Shown piece by piece: positions 8,886 through 17,766 of a stretch of 64,000 bases of DNA. The stretch covers positions 124,001 to 188,000 of the forward strand of contig JACRQF010000016.1 of the NCBI GenBank assembly GCA_016222825.1. Direction: 5' to 3'. Every line of letters begins with the position of its first letter. Position 1 is the stretch's first letter. The position numbers and the translations under genes were made by a program. The DNA comes from Verrucomicrobiota bacterium (GTDB lineage: Bacteria > Verrucomicrobiota > Verrucomicrobiia > CAIQCK01). The notes beneath the pieces were generated by a model. That model did no database searches. It had not been told where the DNA came from and saw only the letters and a list, made by a program, of their open reading frames with translations.

Positions 8886-9066
8886 ATCAGCCCAGGGCAA
8901 GCGAGTCCGCGAGCGCCGCCCTGGGTTGGCAGCACGACCACGAAGCCGCCCTGAAGGGGCGGCAGTGCTGGCACGTGCGAGGTTTTCCTTGCGCCCCTTC
9001 AGGGCGCACACGGTTATTGCTATGGTCCCAGGGCGGCGCTCGCGGACTCGCTTGCCCTGGGCTGAT
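8886..9066. repeat. MITE-like element: 40-bp perfect inverted repeats with a nested palindrome
   Basis: The arms at 8886-8925 and 9027-9066 are exact reverse complements over 40 bases. Between them a second perfect inverted repeat of 13 bases lies at 8948-8960 and 8993-9005. Imperfect complementarity continues outside the long arms (about 8867-8885 against 9067-9085). No transposase gene is inside. The element sits between the TIM-barrel start and the oligogalacturonate lyase stop and explains most of the 8731-9130 gap. It resembles a non-autonomous MITE or REP-type palindrome; I did not see a second copy in this window. Confidence 0.8.
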
Positions 9067-9130
9067 TTACCGCTGCACCTTCGGCGCGCTTCGAAGGTCG
9101 AACCACCCTCTCAGAAAATGAGATGCGCCC

Positions 9131-10384
9131 TCACTTCGCATCCGCAGGCGGAAGGGAGTCGAAGTCCGCGAGGTTGACCTTGTAGAGGTTGCAGTAGCCA
9201 GAGCGGTCGGAGGTGAAGATGACGTAGCGGCCGTCGGGCGAGATGCGCGGATGCGGATGGGCTTGCTGGATGCGCATGGCGGAATCGTGCCGGCAAAGGA
9301 CGCGCGGCTTGGAGTATTCCTTGCCGTCGTAGCGCCACAGCCGAATGACGCCGCCGCCGTCGCCGACGATCAGCTTCTCGTCGAGGGAGAATGTGTGGCC
9401 CGTCTGGCCAGGGAATGAAGTTTCGTACTGGTCGGTGCCGTCGTGGCGGATGCGGCCGATCATCGCTTTGCCCTTGGCGTCGAGGCCGTGGTAACCGATG
9501 CGGACGCCGTCGGCATACCAATACTCGTGGCCGACGGTTTCCTTGCCGGTGGTCGGGCGGATTTTCCAGACCTTGCCAGTGTCGGCGTCGAGGCCCCAGA
9601 CGCGCTGGTCCACGAGGTTCCACGGGCCTTCGTGGCAGAACGTGAGCAGTTGGCGCTGCGTGGGCGAGGTGTTGACGTGGCCGATCCAATACTTCTCCTC
9701 CCAAACGACGCGCGCTTCGCCGCTGTCCACGGCGACCTGCATGATGCGGCTGAGCGGCTTCGCCTCGAACGTCTCCTTGAAGCCGACGTAGCCGCGCAGC
9801 AGGTCCACGCGGAACTTGCTCGACTGGTCTTCCCAGACGCCGAAATAGACGTGGCGGCCATCGGCGGCACAGTTGGTCATCGAGTGGCACCAACGCGGCT
9901 CGGTCTGGAGCAACCGCCGCGTCTTCTTCGTGCGCAGGTCAATCGCCAGCAAGTCGCGGTCGTGCCAGCAGTAGGCTTCCTCGCGCGCCGGGTTCTTGCA
10001 GGCACGGAAGAACTCCACCTCGCGCGGCAACGGCACCGGCTCCAAGTCGGTTATCTGCTCAATCTCCCCGCTAGCGAGATCAATGCCGTAGAGGTTGGTG
10101 CGGTTGTCGCGGTCGGAGCTGAACAGCAACTTCCGCCCGCCGTCATACCAGCCGGGATTGGTGAAGTAGAAGTGATGGCTGTGGCCCCGGTAGTTGGTCA
10201 CCTGCGTGACCTCGACACCCGTTAGTGTATCCTTGTAGGTGAGCCACTCGGTTTTGGAGCGTCGCCCTGCCCTGCCCCCGGCGGACGAGGTGGTGGCGCA
10301 GGACTGAGCGAGTGTTCCTGTGGCAACTGCGAAGCCCGCGGTCAACGAGCCACGCAACCATTCGCGGCGAGTGATGGTCTTCAT
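9131..10384 (-). CDS. Oligogalacturonate lyase (polysaccharide lyase family 22)
   Basis: A 417-residue seven-bladed propeller enzyme that cleaves unsaturated galacturonate oligomers from pectin. Seen are Y-F-T-N-P-G-W-Y-D-G-G-R-K-L-L-F, N-R-T-N-L-Y-G-I-D-L, G-H-V-N-T-S-P-T, C-H-E-G-P-W-N-L-V-D-Q-R and V-G-H-E-Y-W. A Q-x2-H-x-H near the C-terminus (Q-Q-A-H-P-H-P) corresponds to the Gln/His metal-site set known in this family. The N-terminus has a twin-arginine-type export signal (T-R-R-E-W-L-R-G-S) followed by a hydrophobic stretch and A-Q-S-C, a possible lipobox. Start at 10384 places this signal at the N-terminus. It suggests growth on plant pectin. Confidence 0.85.
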   Translation of the reverse strand: MKTITRREWLRGSLTAGFAVATGTLAQSCATTSSAGGRAGRRSKTEWLTYKDTLTGVEVTQVTNYRGHSHHFYFTNPGWYDGGRKLLFSSDRDNRTNLYGIDLASGEIEQITDLEPVPLPREVEFFRACKNPAREEAYCWHDRDLLAIDLRTKKTRRLLQTEPRWCHSMTNCAADGRHVYFGVWEDQSSKFRVDLLRGYVGFKETFEAKPLSRIMQVAVDSGEARVVWEEKYWIGHVNTSPTQRQLLTFCHEGPWNLVDQRVWGLDADTGKVWKIRPTTGKETVGHEYWYADGVRIGYHGLDAKGKAMIGRIRHDGTDQYETSFPGQTGHTFSLDEKLIVGDGGGVIRLWRYDGKEYSKPRVLCRHDSAMRIQQAHPHPRISPDGRYVIFTSDRSGYCNLYKVNLADFDSLPPADAK

Positions 10385-10538
10385 CGCCGGCATCGTAGCA
10401 GCGTCGCCGCTCGCTGCAAACGCAGAATGCGGCTCGCAGGCGCTGCAACACAAAAAACTGTCTCCGCCAAACTTCTTTTACTTCGCGGGCCGCCGGCGGC
10501 GTGATATACACGCGGCCTTTTTTACGGAAAGGCAAATC

Positions 10539-11639
10539 ATGTCATTTGAAAGTGGTCAGATCGGATTTCGGATGTGTTATGCGTTGAAGGAACTGCCAGA
10601 GGACGCGGTGCAGCGGTTTGCGCGCAAGGCCGCGCCGCCGTTGAAGTCGCTCGGCGCGGAGCCGACCGTCGGATGGGTCGGCGGGCGGCACATTTTCGAC
10701 CTGCCCATCACTGACGAAAACGCCCGTCTTGGCGGCTATCTGCGGTTGAGTCTCCTGAAGGCCGAGCGCAAGGTGCCCGCTTCCCTGCTGCGCGCCGAGT
10801 CCTTCATGGAGGAACTCGCCCGCATGAAGGCCGATAACAAACCGTTCCTGGACCGCAAGGCCAAGAGCGAAGTCCGCAAGCAAGTCATGGAGCGGCTGCT
10901 GCCCCAGATGCCGCCGACCCTGCGCGCGATTCCGTTCGTGCATGATGAACGCGGCGGTGTCGTCTATGTCGGCGCGGTATCCGAGCAGCAGATGGACGCC
11001 TTCCGCGTGAACTTCCTCGCCGCAACGGGCATTGACCTCGTGCCGGTGAACGTCGAGACCGCCGTGGCGCACCGTCGCGGCGAGAAGGCCAAGCAGTGGG
11101 CGCCCGCCAGCTTCTCGCCGGAAGCGGCCGACCATGAGATGGAGAACCGGCCGGGTCAGGACTTCCTGACTTGGCTCTGGTTTGCGTCGGAGGACCGCGC
11201 CGGCCTCTTCGAGAGCCGCGAGCACGGCCAGATTGCCGTCGCGCTCGAAGGGCCGCTGTTGCTGGAGCGCCCCGGCGACGGCGCGCACGTCGTCGCCATC
11301 CGCGAAGGCGTGCCGACGGCGAGCGCCGAAGCGCAGACCGCGCTCCTCACTGGAAAGAAACTGCGCCGCGCGAAGCTCACGCTCGCCCGCGAGGACGAGA
11401 CGTGGTCGTCATCCTTCGATGCGGATTGCTTTGCGTTCCGCGTGAAGCTGCCCGACCCGAAGGAAGTCCTGGACCCGGCCTCCCGTTTCCAGGAACGCAT
11501 CCAGAAGCTCGGCGAATTCCGCGATATGTTCTTCGAGTTGTTCGACCAGTTCCTCGACGACCGCTGCAACGAGAAGAACTGGACGAAAGCTCAGAAGAAG
11601 ATCCACCAGTGGATCGTTTCGCGAGCGGCCAAGAAGTAG
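10539..11639 (+). CDS. rdgC: RdgC-like recombination-associated protein
   Basis: A 366-residue protein resembling RdgC, a ring-shaped DNA-binding protein that limits RecA activity. The middle motif G-Q-D-F-L-T-W-L-W-F is the family hallmark, and the C-terminal half (a strongly charged helical region from about residue 310) fits. It is longer than proteobacterial RdgC (about 300). The ATG at 10539 is preceded by GGAAAGG-like sequence; the frame is open upstream, but those codons lie in the divergent promoter region. It diverges from the oligogalacturonate lyase and converges on the K+ channel gene. Confidence 0.75.
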   Translation: MSFESGQIGFRMCYALKELPEDAVQRFARKAAPPLKSLGAEPTVGWVGGRHIFDLPITDENARLGGYLRLSLLKAERKVPASLLRAESFMEELARMKADNKPFLDRKAKSEVRKQVMERLLPQMPPTLRAIPFVHDERGGVVYVGAVSEQQMDAFRVNFLAATGIDLVPVNVETAVAHRRGEKAKQWAPASFSPEAADHEMENRPGQDFLTWLWFASEDRAGLFESREHGQIAVALEGPLLLERPGDGAHVVAIREGVPTASAEAQTALLTGKKLRRAKLTLAREDETWSSSFDADCFAFRVKLPDPKEVLDPASRFQERIQKLGEFRDMFFELFDQFLDDRCNEKNWTKAQKKIHQWIVSRAAKK

Positions 11640-11677
11640 GCGGCATTTTCACACGCCGCGTCAACGACGAAGGCAGC

Positions 11678-12466
11678 TCAATCCCTTTTGAGCGGCTCGA
11701 TCTCAGCGGATGGCGCGGCGGCGCGTTTGTGGCGGGCATGTTCGAGGTGCAGGGACACGAGCCGGGCGACGAGAACCGCCATGTAGAACTGCCCGGCGAC
11801 CGCCTCGCCCGTTGCCAACATCCGCGCGGCAGGTGAGAGCGGAGTCACGTCTCCGTAACCCACCGAACATAGTGTCACGAAGCTGTAGTAGAGCAGCAAC
11901 GCGTAATCGGGATGCGGCGCAACCTGCCCCGCAATGCCGGCCGCTCCCGCGGGGAATTGGAACGAGCCGGGCACCAAGAAGTCGGTCAGGGAATAAGCGA
12001 ACGCCCACGTGGCGGCGATGAGTGCGTAGCAACACACGGAACCAACCAGCGTGTCAGCGGTCACGCCTTCAGTCTGGCCGATGTCATGCCAGACGACACA
12101 AGCCGTGAAGGCCAGGAACAGCACCGCGGACAATTCACCGGCGATATACAACGGCTTTGTTTGCAGAAGTCCCGCCGCCCAAACCGTCCCCAACGTCAGC
12201 ACGGCGAGCGTCACGGCGACCGCCAGCACCCATTTCCGCCGATTGATAGCAACGACACCCGCTAGCAGCGTCATCGCCACGATCAGATCACTCCAACCGA
12301 TCCCGGCCGGCGGAGCGCCCGTCGGCTGCCCGTAGAAGGCGTCGGACCACGTGAGCATTTCGAGCGAGAGCAGCAGGAACAGATACTTGGCGGGGCCGCT
12401 CACCTTCTTGAAGAACGCCAGCAACCACAACTTGAAGTTAATTTGCATTCCGAGTGTCGCACTCAT
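11678..12466 (-). CDS. Two-pore-helix potassium channel-like membrane protein
   Basis: A 262-residue inner-membrane protein with about six hydrophobic segments and a canonical K+ selectivity filter, T-L-C-S-V-G-Y-G-D-V-T-P, before the last TM. The layout resembles ion_trans_2-type bacterial channels with an extra N-terminal membrane part. No RCK/TrkA regulatory domain follows; the C-terminus is a short charged tail. The ATG at 12466 is chosen because GGAGG (complement of about 12472-12476) lies five bases upstream; a longer frame to 12526 lacks this. Confidence 0.8.
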   Translation of the reverse strand: MSATLGMQINFKLWLLAFFKKVSGPAKYLFLLLSLEMLTWSDAFYGQPTGAPPAGIGWSDLIVAMTLLAGVVAINRRKWVLAVAVTLAVLTLGTVWAAGLLQTKPLYIAGELSAVLFLAFTACVVWHDIGQTEGVTADTLVGSVCCYALIAATWAFAYSLTDFLVPGSFQFPAGAAGIAGQVAPHPDYALLLYYSFVTLCSVGYGDVTPLSPAARMLATGEAVAGQFYMAVLVARLVSLHLEHARHKRAAAPSAEIEPLKRD

Positions 12467-12556
12467 CACTGCCTCCGTGGCTTGTTCTCGATCCGACGGC
12501 AGCATACCGGCCGACGCCCGCCACACAAGCGCGAAAACTCCGGCGCGCGACAGTGC

Positions 12557-13882
12557 TCAGGTCGGAGAAGATTGGCGCCGGCGCGCCATTCGGTTGCTGG
12601 CCAGCCACAGCGGCAAGCCAAGCGCCAGCAGGCCGCACGAGACCAAGGCGATCCACGGTTTATAGACCACCGCGCTGTAGATCAGGAACGCGCACACGCC
12701 CGCGAACACCAGCGGCGTCAGCGGGTAGCCGGGCACGCGATACGGGCGCTCCACTTGCGGCTCTTTGAACCGCAGCACGATCACCGCCAGCGTCGAGCAG
12801 AGATAGAACGAATAGACCGTCGCCGCCGTGTAGAGGATCGCGTCCATGAACGAGCCAAGCACAATGATGAGCGTCACGGCTATTCCGCCCTGCAACAGCA
12901 GCGCCGCCGCCGGCGTGCCGAAACGCGGATGCCACCGGCCCACAAACCGAAACAGCAGATGATCGGCTCCGACGGCGTAGGAAATCCGCGCGCCCGTAAA
13001 GACGAGGCCGTTGACTCCGCCGAGCGCCGACACGCAGATCAACGCGCTCACCAGCCCGCCCGCCATTTGCGGCAGCGCGGCGCTCACCGCGTCAGCGGCC
13101 ACCGCCTTCGATCCGGCCAACCCCGCGTAGCCGAGCGCGTGCAGGAACGCGCCGTTGACGGCCAGATAGAGCGCCATCACCGCGCCCATGCCCAACAGCA
13201 GCGCCCGCACAATGTTGCGGCGCGGATTGCGCACCTCGGCCGCCACGTAGGCCATCTCGTTCCAGCCGCCGTAGGTGAACAGCACAAAGATCAGCGCCAG
13301 GCTGTAAGGCAACTGCCCCGCCGCCTCCGCGCGCGGCGGCTGCGGTGTCGCGAGGCAGGCCGCGCCGACGATGGCCAGCAGGCCAACGGCTTTCACGGTC
13401 GTCAGCAGGTTCTGCGTCCATTTGCCTTGGGGGACGCCGAGCACGTTGATGAGCGTCAGCACAACCGTCGCGGCGACGGCATAGACCTGCTGGCCGTGGG
13501 GAAACGCACTGCCCGCCAGCGGGTCCCACACCGCGCAGCCGTAGGTGCCGAACGCAAACGCCACCACCGCGATGTCCCCCGGCCGCACAATCGCCAACTG
13601 CGCCCAGCCAAACAGAAAGCCCGCCCATTTCCCGTAAGCGCGGCCGAGATAGACGTAATCGCCGCCCTCGTGCGGATAAGCCGTCGCCAGTTCCGCGTAG
13701 CAGAGCGCGCCGCAGAGCGAGAGCAACCCGCCGAGCGTCCAGATGCCGATCACGCCCCACGCACCGCCCGCGCCCTTGGCGATGTCCGGCGCCATCTGGT
13801 AAATGCCAACGCCGATGATGATGCCCACGATCAGGCAGGTGGAATCGAACAACGACAGTTGCGGCGTCGGCTTCTGCGTCAT
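12557..13882 (-). CDS. APC-family amino acid permease
   Basis: A 441-residue protein with about 12 TM segments. The first TM has the APC substrate-binding motif G-I-I-I-G-V-G-I-Y, and a second conserved stretch is A-Y-P-H-E-G-G-D-Y-V-Y-L-G-R-A-Y-G, characteristic of LAT/YfnA-like amino acid-polyamine-organocation transporters. It is probably an amino acid transporter of the inner membrane; the substrate is not determinable. The start ATG at 13882 gives a usual N-terminus with a short cytoplasmic segment before TM1. It lies 90 bases upstream of the K+ channel gene on the same strand. Confidence 0.85.
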   Translation of the reverse strand: MTQKPTPQLSLFDSTCLIVGIIIGVGIYQMAPDIAKGAGGAWGVIGIWTLGGLLSLCGALCYAELATAYPHEGGDYVYLGRAYGKWAGFLFGWAQLAIVRPGDIAVVAFAFGTYGCAVWDPLAGSAFPHGQQVYAVAATVVLTLINVLGVPQGKWTQNLLTTVKAVGLLAIVGAACLATPQPPRAEAAGQLPYSLALIFVLFTYGGWNEMAYVAAEVRNPRRNIVRALLLGMGAVMALYLAVNGAFLHALGYAGLAGSKAVAADAVSAALPQMAGGLVSALICVSALGGVNGLVFTGARISYAVGADHLLFRFVGRWHPRFGTPAAALLLQGGIAVTLIIVLGSFMDAILYTAATVYSFYLCSTLAVIVLRFKEPQVERPYRVPGYPLTPLVFAGVCAFLIYSAVVYKPWIALVSCGLLALGLPLWLASNRMARRRQSSPT

Positions 13883-14020
13883 GCCCGCAGCCTACCGCTT
13901 CTTTAGCACCACGCCAATGCTGGAAGTGTCCAACTCACAACCCGCCGCCGTTTTCCGGATTGAGGCAAAATCATCCCGGTCTTCCGTCCCCCTCCGCTCG
14001 TCAGCATCATTTTGCCTTCC

Positions 14021-14240
14021 GTGGTTCCCCGCTTCGGTCAGCCACGAAAAAGCGCAAAGAACACAAAGTTTCGGAGCTCGTTTGCTTCTTGTGCTCTCTG
14101 TGCTCTCTTGTGGCTCAGTTTTCTTCCGTGCATTTCGTGCATTTCGTGGTTCTCCGCTTCGGTCAGCCGCGAAGGAACGCAAGGAACACGAAAGGTTCAG
14201 AGGTCGTTTGCTTCTTGTGCTCTCTGTGCTCTCTCGTGGC
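14021..14240. repeat. Pair of about 95-bp direct repeats
   Basis: Two closely similar copies, 14021-14114 and 14146-14240, each start with gtggttc.ccgcttcggtc and end in a run of gtgctctctgtgctctct-type words. The spacer holds a short tandem duplication (catttcgtg twice, about 14131-14148), and further tandem words (ctctgac / cttctgac) follow at about 14268-14300. Together these fill most of the 13883-14430 gap, where I see no gene. They mark the left border of the AT-rich island. Confidence 0.75.
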
Positions 14241-14430
14241 CATCCTCCTCCCGCTGACCACTGTCCCCTGACCTCTGACCTCTGACTTCTGACTTCTCAC
14301 CTCTTCACCTTCCGCTCTTAACTTCCGTCCCTGCTTCCCCTCGCCCCGGTTTCGTCCATAACGACGCGACCCGCCGTGACCGGTCAAGCTTTGACTCCGA
14401 TGAACCCGCAAACTGCTCTGTAAGCTAAGT

Positions 14431-15090
14431 TCACTTCCCGGGAAGCAGCTTCAAAATCGCCTCAAAGACATCAAGCATCCCACGTGACCGTTCTTTGAGC
14501 CCCTTACACAGACTGCAATCGTTATAAACCAAGTGGAACGCCGGCAAGGCTCCTATGATCCGCCCGTTGCGAAAACGAGTATTCCGTTCCAAGGCCAAAT
14601 GAAGAAATCGGGACGCTTTGCACCGGATTTCGTAAGTTAAATAATCCGAGTTCGCATAGTTGTCCGCTCTCACGGCTATTTTCGAGATCTCTTGAATTAC
14701 TCTTTCATCGAAGCGCCTTAGAAACGTCATTTCTAGGAGTGCTGAGTTGAAATCTTCGAGTGTCCCCTTCCGAAGTAATTCCACGATTGTATCAGTCTTC
14801 GAGTTGGATAACGGACAATCATGAGCCGCTGCTATTTCGGATTTTCGCAATTCTTCCGCTCGCTTCTTTTTCAACTTTAGAATGGTGATAAGGAGACTCA
14901 ACACAATTACCAGGCCACCGAGAACAATCTTCCATATATCCCACAGGTTAGAAGGCGCCGGTTTAGAAGAGGCAACGAGATTCGTTGCAGCTTGCTGACC
15001 TGATGCTTGCCCATAGATATTAAGAACACAGGCGAAAACACAAAGAACAATGACAACAGAAACAATCCTCACCGATGCGAACATTTTCAC
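14431..15090 (-). CDS. Membrane protein of unknown function, third gene of signalling module
   Basis: A 219-residue protein I do not recognise. It has an N-terminal hydrophobic segment (about residues 5-22, signal peptide or TM), a Ser/Ala linker, a second TM (W-K-I-V-L-G-G-L-V-I-V-L-S) and then a cytoplasmic helical domain of about 130 residues with C-P-L-S and C-S-L-C motifs. GTG at 15090 is preferred, since AGGAG lies eight bases upstream; the ATG two codons later is possible. It follows the receiver-protein gene by 11 bases and shares its AT-rich composition, so it may be the output or sensor partner of that pair (inference). Confidence 0.65.
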   Translation of the reverse strand: MKMFASVRIVSVVIVLCVFACVLNIYGQASGQQAATNLVASSKPAPSNLWDIWKIVLGGLVIVLSLLITILKLKKKRAEELRKSEIAAAHDCPLSNSKTDTIVELLRKGTLEDFNSALLEMTFLRRFDERVIQEISKIAVRADNYANSDYLTYEIRCKASRFLHLALERNTRFRNGRIIGALPAFHLVYNDCSLCKGLKERSRGMLDVFEAILKLLPGK

Positions 15091-15101
15091 TATGATTTCT
15101 C

Positions 15102-15551
15102 CTAAACAGATGTGTTTTGGCGATTTTGCAGAATTCCACAAAGACTTGACGCAACTTCATGGAATGACAGCGGCGATCCCTTTAGGATTACACCGTAAAC
15201 AATTCCCTGCCGCTCCCACTTGCGCAGTTTCCTGGCGAGTCGTTCGTCGTCCGCAATGGTCATTACAACAACCGCAGGACGCCTTTCCTTCGCCATCCCT
15301 GCTACCGAATCGACAAAATCAAGCCCAACAAATGGTTTTTGGTCGATAGGAGCGGTCGGAACGTCGGGCCTTCTGCCGGTGCTGAGTATCATGTCCAAAA
15401 GAACAATTCCGTAAGAACCGCGCTTCAATTCTTGCAAGCCACCCTCCAGATTTGATTCGCAATGGACATTCATACCCTGCGCTTCAAACGACTGAACCAA
15501 TTCTGGCATTTTTGTCCATTCGTCATCTAGCCATAGCACACTTGAATTCAT
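15102..15551 (-). CDS. Stand-alone response-regulator receiver protein
   Basis: A 149-residue protein consisting of one CheY-like receiver domain: acidic pair in L-W-L-D-D-E (about residues 7-12), phospho-acceptor Asp in I-V-L-L-D-M-I (about residue 53), Thr in V-V-M-T-I-A-D and Lys in G-V-I-L-K-G-S-P. An insertion after the phospho-Asp lengthens the loop. There is no DNA-binding output domain, so it likely acts by protein contact. The ATG at 15551 has AAGGAG about 11 bases upstream; an upstream GTG at 15560 is possible. It lies between the kinase gene (19 bases) and the membrane protein gene (11 bases). Confidence 0.75.
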   Translation of the reverse strand: MNSSVLWLDDEWTKMPELVQSFEAQGMNVHCESNLEGGLQELKRGSYGIVLLDMILSTGRRPDVPTAPIDQKPFVGLDFVDSVAGMAKERRPAVVVMTIADDERLARKLRKWERQGIVYGVILKGSPLSFHEVASSLCGILQNRQNTSV

Positions 15552-15570
15552 GGATTCCACATCTCCTTTC

Positions 15571-17763
15571 CTATTGTCGGTGTGGCACTTTCACTGTGAA
15601 GCGGACCAAAGAGCCGTGCTTCAGCATCCCATCCTCACCGATCAAGAGGTGAGGATCGTCAATGATACCGCCATACTCGCTTTTCCTCTTGGTCAGTTCA
15701 CTATTCGCGATACACTTTACACTTACCAAACCTCCGTGATTTCGCACGACCGAATCCACCAAGGCAAGGCCCAACCCCGATCCAGTGCGGTTTCTGTCTT
15801 GCGCAAGAACGCCACGATACTCAGCTTGAAAAATTAGCCGGTCTTCGATTTCTCGTTCTAGAATGCCCACACCATAATTAAATATTTCGAGCACGTATCC
15901 GCGTTGCGAACGAGTTCCGGATTCGCCTCCGAAAATCGAAACGTAATGGCAGTCGAACGAATATTTTACCGCATTCTGCACCAAATTATATACAGCCATA
16001 TACATCTGCTCTGAATCCATGCATATCAAATCATCCCCTACTATATGCGGAGGCCGAATCTCGACACCTCGCTTCTGTAGATCAGGGTCACCATCAAAAG
16101 CCTTGACTATCCGATCTATCACTGCCCGCATATGAGCCAATCGAAAGTCATAGCCTTCTTTTGTTTTTCGGATGAAAACTCCCCGCAGGTTATTCAGTAT
16201 CGCCTGATAACTGAAGATCTGACATAGATTCCTCTTAGCAAATACACGGGCGCGTTCGTGTTCGGCTTCGCCAGATGCTATATCAATTTCTCGTTTGGCT
16301 ACTGCATCCAATCTAGATCCCAACTCATGACTGATGCTGCGCATTACAATGGATTGCGCAGCTGCGCTGCTCAAAATATCGCGTGCGGCAGCGCAAAAAC
16401 CGGAAAGAAAATTGCGGTCAAGCCTCGTGAGCTCGTTCGTCATTCGAATCCCGAGTTGTGCTTGAGGATTTATAAACATCCAGAAGCCAATCGTAGATCC
16501 TGCCAGCGGACAGGTCCCGAGCCACAGCGACTTAATCACAATGTGTGGTAGTTTCTGTTGAATTTCACGGACGATTTCAGCATACTGAGTCTTGCCAGTC
16601 AGTTGAAAGACGGTGATTCTATCGCGAACGCCGAGTTTATGCTCGCTAAAATCAACTGTGAACACGTCTTCTGATTCTTCCATCGGCCTCGCGCTTCCTT
16701 TAGCCACTATACTGAATTGGTTCAACTCTTGGATGTCGTTGATCATGAAATAGGCTTCTTCGAGACCAAAAAACTCTTTCAGCCGCTTGAGGGTTGGATC
16801 CACTTTTTTGATACCGTGGCCCGTCTCGCTCTCAGTTTGTAGTTGATGAACAGCCTCTCGCCGAAAGTAACGTTCAACTTCATACCGACGCCGCTTATAG
16901 TTTTCATGAACAATGTCAAAGACGCGTGTCGTGGCTTTGATGATCGAATCAAAGCTTTCTGGGAAGGTCGGATCAACTGCTACAGATTCACTGTAAAGGC
17001 CTTCAAGGTGTTGCTCCGATACATCGAGTCGAGCCGCCACCTTAGCCACGCACTCATTACACGATCTAGGCACGGCTGCTCGTTTTTGGCCGGCAAAAAG
17101 AACAGCGATGACTTTCCCGCCAATCTTGATTGAGCACGCGAAGTCTAGGCACCCCGCCCAACAAGTATAAGCATAGGCGATAAAGACTTGATTCTGATGC
17201 TTAAACTCCTTCTGAACAAGAACGTTCTTCGGCGCCCCCCCCCTCGACAACATGCTAACGACTTCGTTATCGAATTCCTTACATATCTCATTTCCATTGG
17301 TCTTTTCTCGCCTCAACTCGCGAATGAACTTGCAGTAGGCGGCAGACCAAAACGGGATGCCTTCCGTTTCATGCTCAATTCTTTTGCCCGTTGGCTCGAC
17401 AATCGAAACGGCACCTTTGCAGTCGTGAGCAAGTCCAATCTCAATCAAGCGGAGTGCTTCTGGATGGATCAGTTCTGATATCTGTTCCGGTATATAAGGG
17501 CTCATTGGCGAACTTCGCCAAGAAACACACCATGTGTTTAGGAGCCGTTCTCCATCCAAACCTAATGGTTGGAAATAAAACTTCGGAAGCCAGCTTTCTT
17601 GAACACTGTAAAGTTTCTGAGCGGCCGATTCGTCAGAAGCCAATTCAAATTCGTAGGGTGCCGGGCATTCTGGGTTGGTGCATGAAAACCTTGAAGTTCG
17701 TCCGAATTCGGTCCATTCGAAGCACGTGCTGCAATACACCCGACCTTGTGGTCCTGTATTCAT
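15571..17763 (-). CDS. Histidine kinase with zinc ribbon and PocR-like sensor domain
   Basis: A 730-residue cytoplasmic sensor kinase. In order: a zinc ribbon (C11-x2-C14 and C28-x4-C33), a PocR-like ligand-binding domain at about residues 100-227 with several Cys (Y-T-C-W-A-G-C-L-D-F), a middle region at about 300-460 of GAF-like length, an H-box I-S-H-E-L (His479), an N-box Y-N-L-V-Q-N-A-V-K-Y, and a G2 box G-S-G-L-G-L-A-L-V near residues 661-669. No TM segment is seen. No ribosome-binding site precedes the ATG at 17763; a 51-codon ORF ends three bases upstream, so translation may be coupled. Its composition is AT-rich unlike the flanks, suggesting transfer. Confidence 0.8.
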   Translation of the reverse strand: MNTGPQGRVYCSTCFEWTEFGRTSRFSCTNPECPAPYEFELASDESAAQKLYSVQESWLPKFYFQPLGLDGERLLNTWCVSWRSSPMSPYIPEQISELIHPEALRLIEIGLAHDCKGAVSIVEPTGKRIEHETEGIPFWSAAYCKFIRELRREKTNGNEICKEFDNEVVSMLSRGGAPKNVLVQKEFKHQNQVFIAYAYTCWAGCLDFACSIKIGGKVIAVLFAGQKRAAVPRSCNECVAKVAARLDVSEQHLEGLYSESVAVDPTFPESFDSIIKATTRVFDIVHENYKRRRYEVERYFRREAVHQLQTESETGHGIKKVDPTLKRLKEFFGLEEAYFMINDIQELNQFSIVAKGSARPMEESEDVFTVDFSEHKLGVRDRITVFQLTGKTQYAEIVREIQQKLPHIVIKSLWLGTCPLAGSTIGFWMFINPQAQLGIRMTNELTRLDRNFLSGFCAAARDILSSAAAQSIVMRSISHELGSRLDAVAKREIDIASGEAEHERARVFAKRNLCQIFSYQAILNNLRGVFIRKTKEGYDFRLAHMRAVIDRIVKAFDGDPDLQKRGVEIRPPHIVGDDLICMDSEQMYMAVYNLVQNAVKYSFDCHYVSIFGGESGTRSQRGYVLEIFNYGVGILEREIEDRLIFQAEYRGVLAQDRNRTGSGLGLALVDSVVRNHGGLVSVKCIANSELTKRKSEYGGIIDDPHLLIGEDGMLKHGSLVRFTVKVPHRQ

Positions 17764-17766
17764 GGT

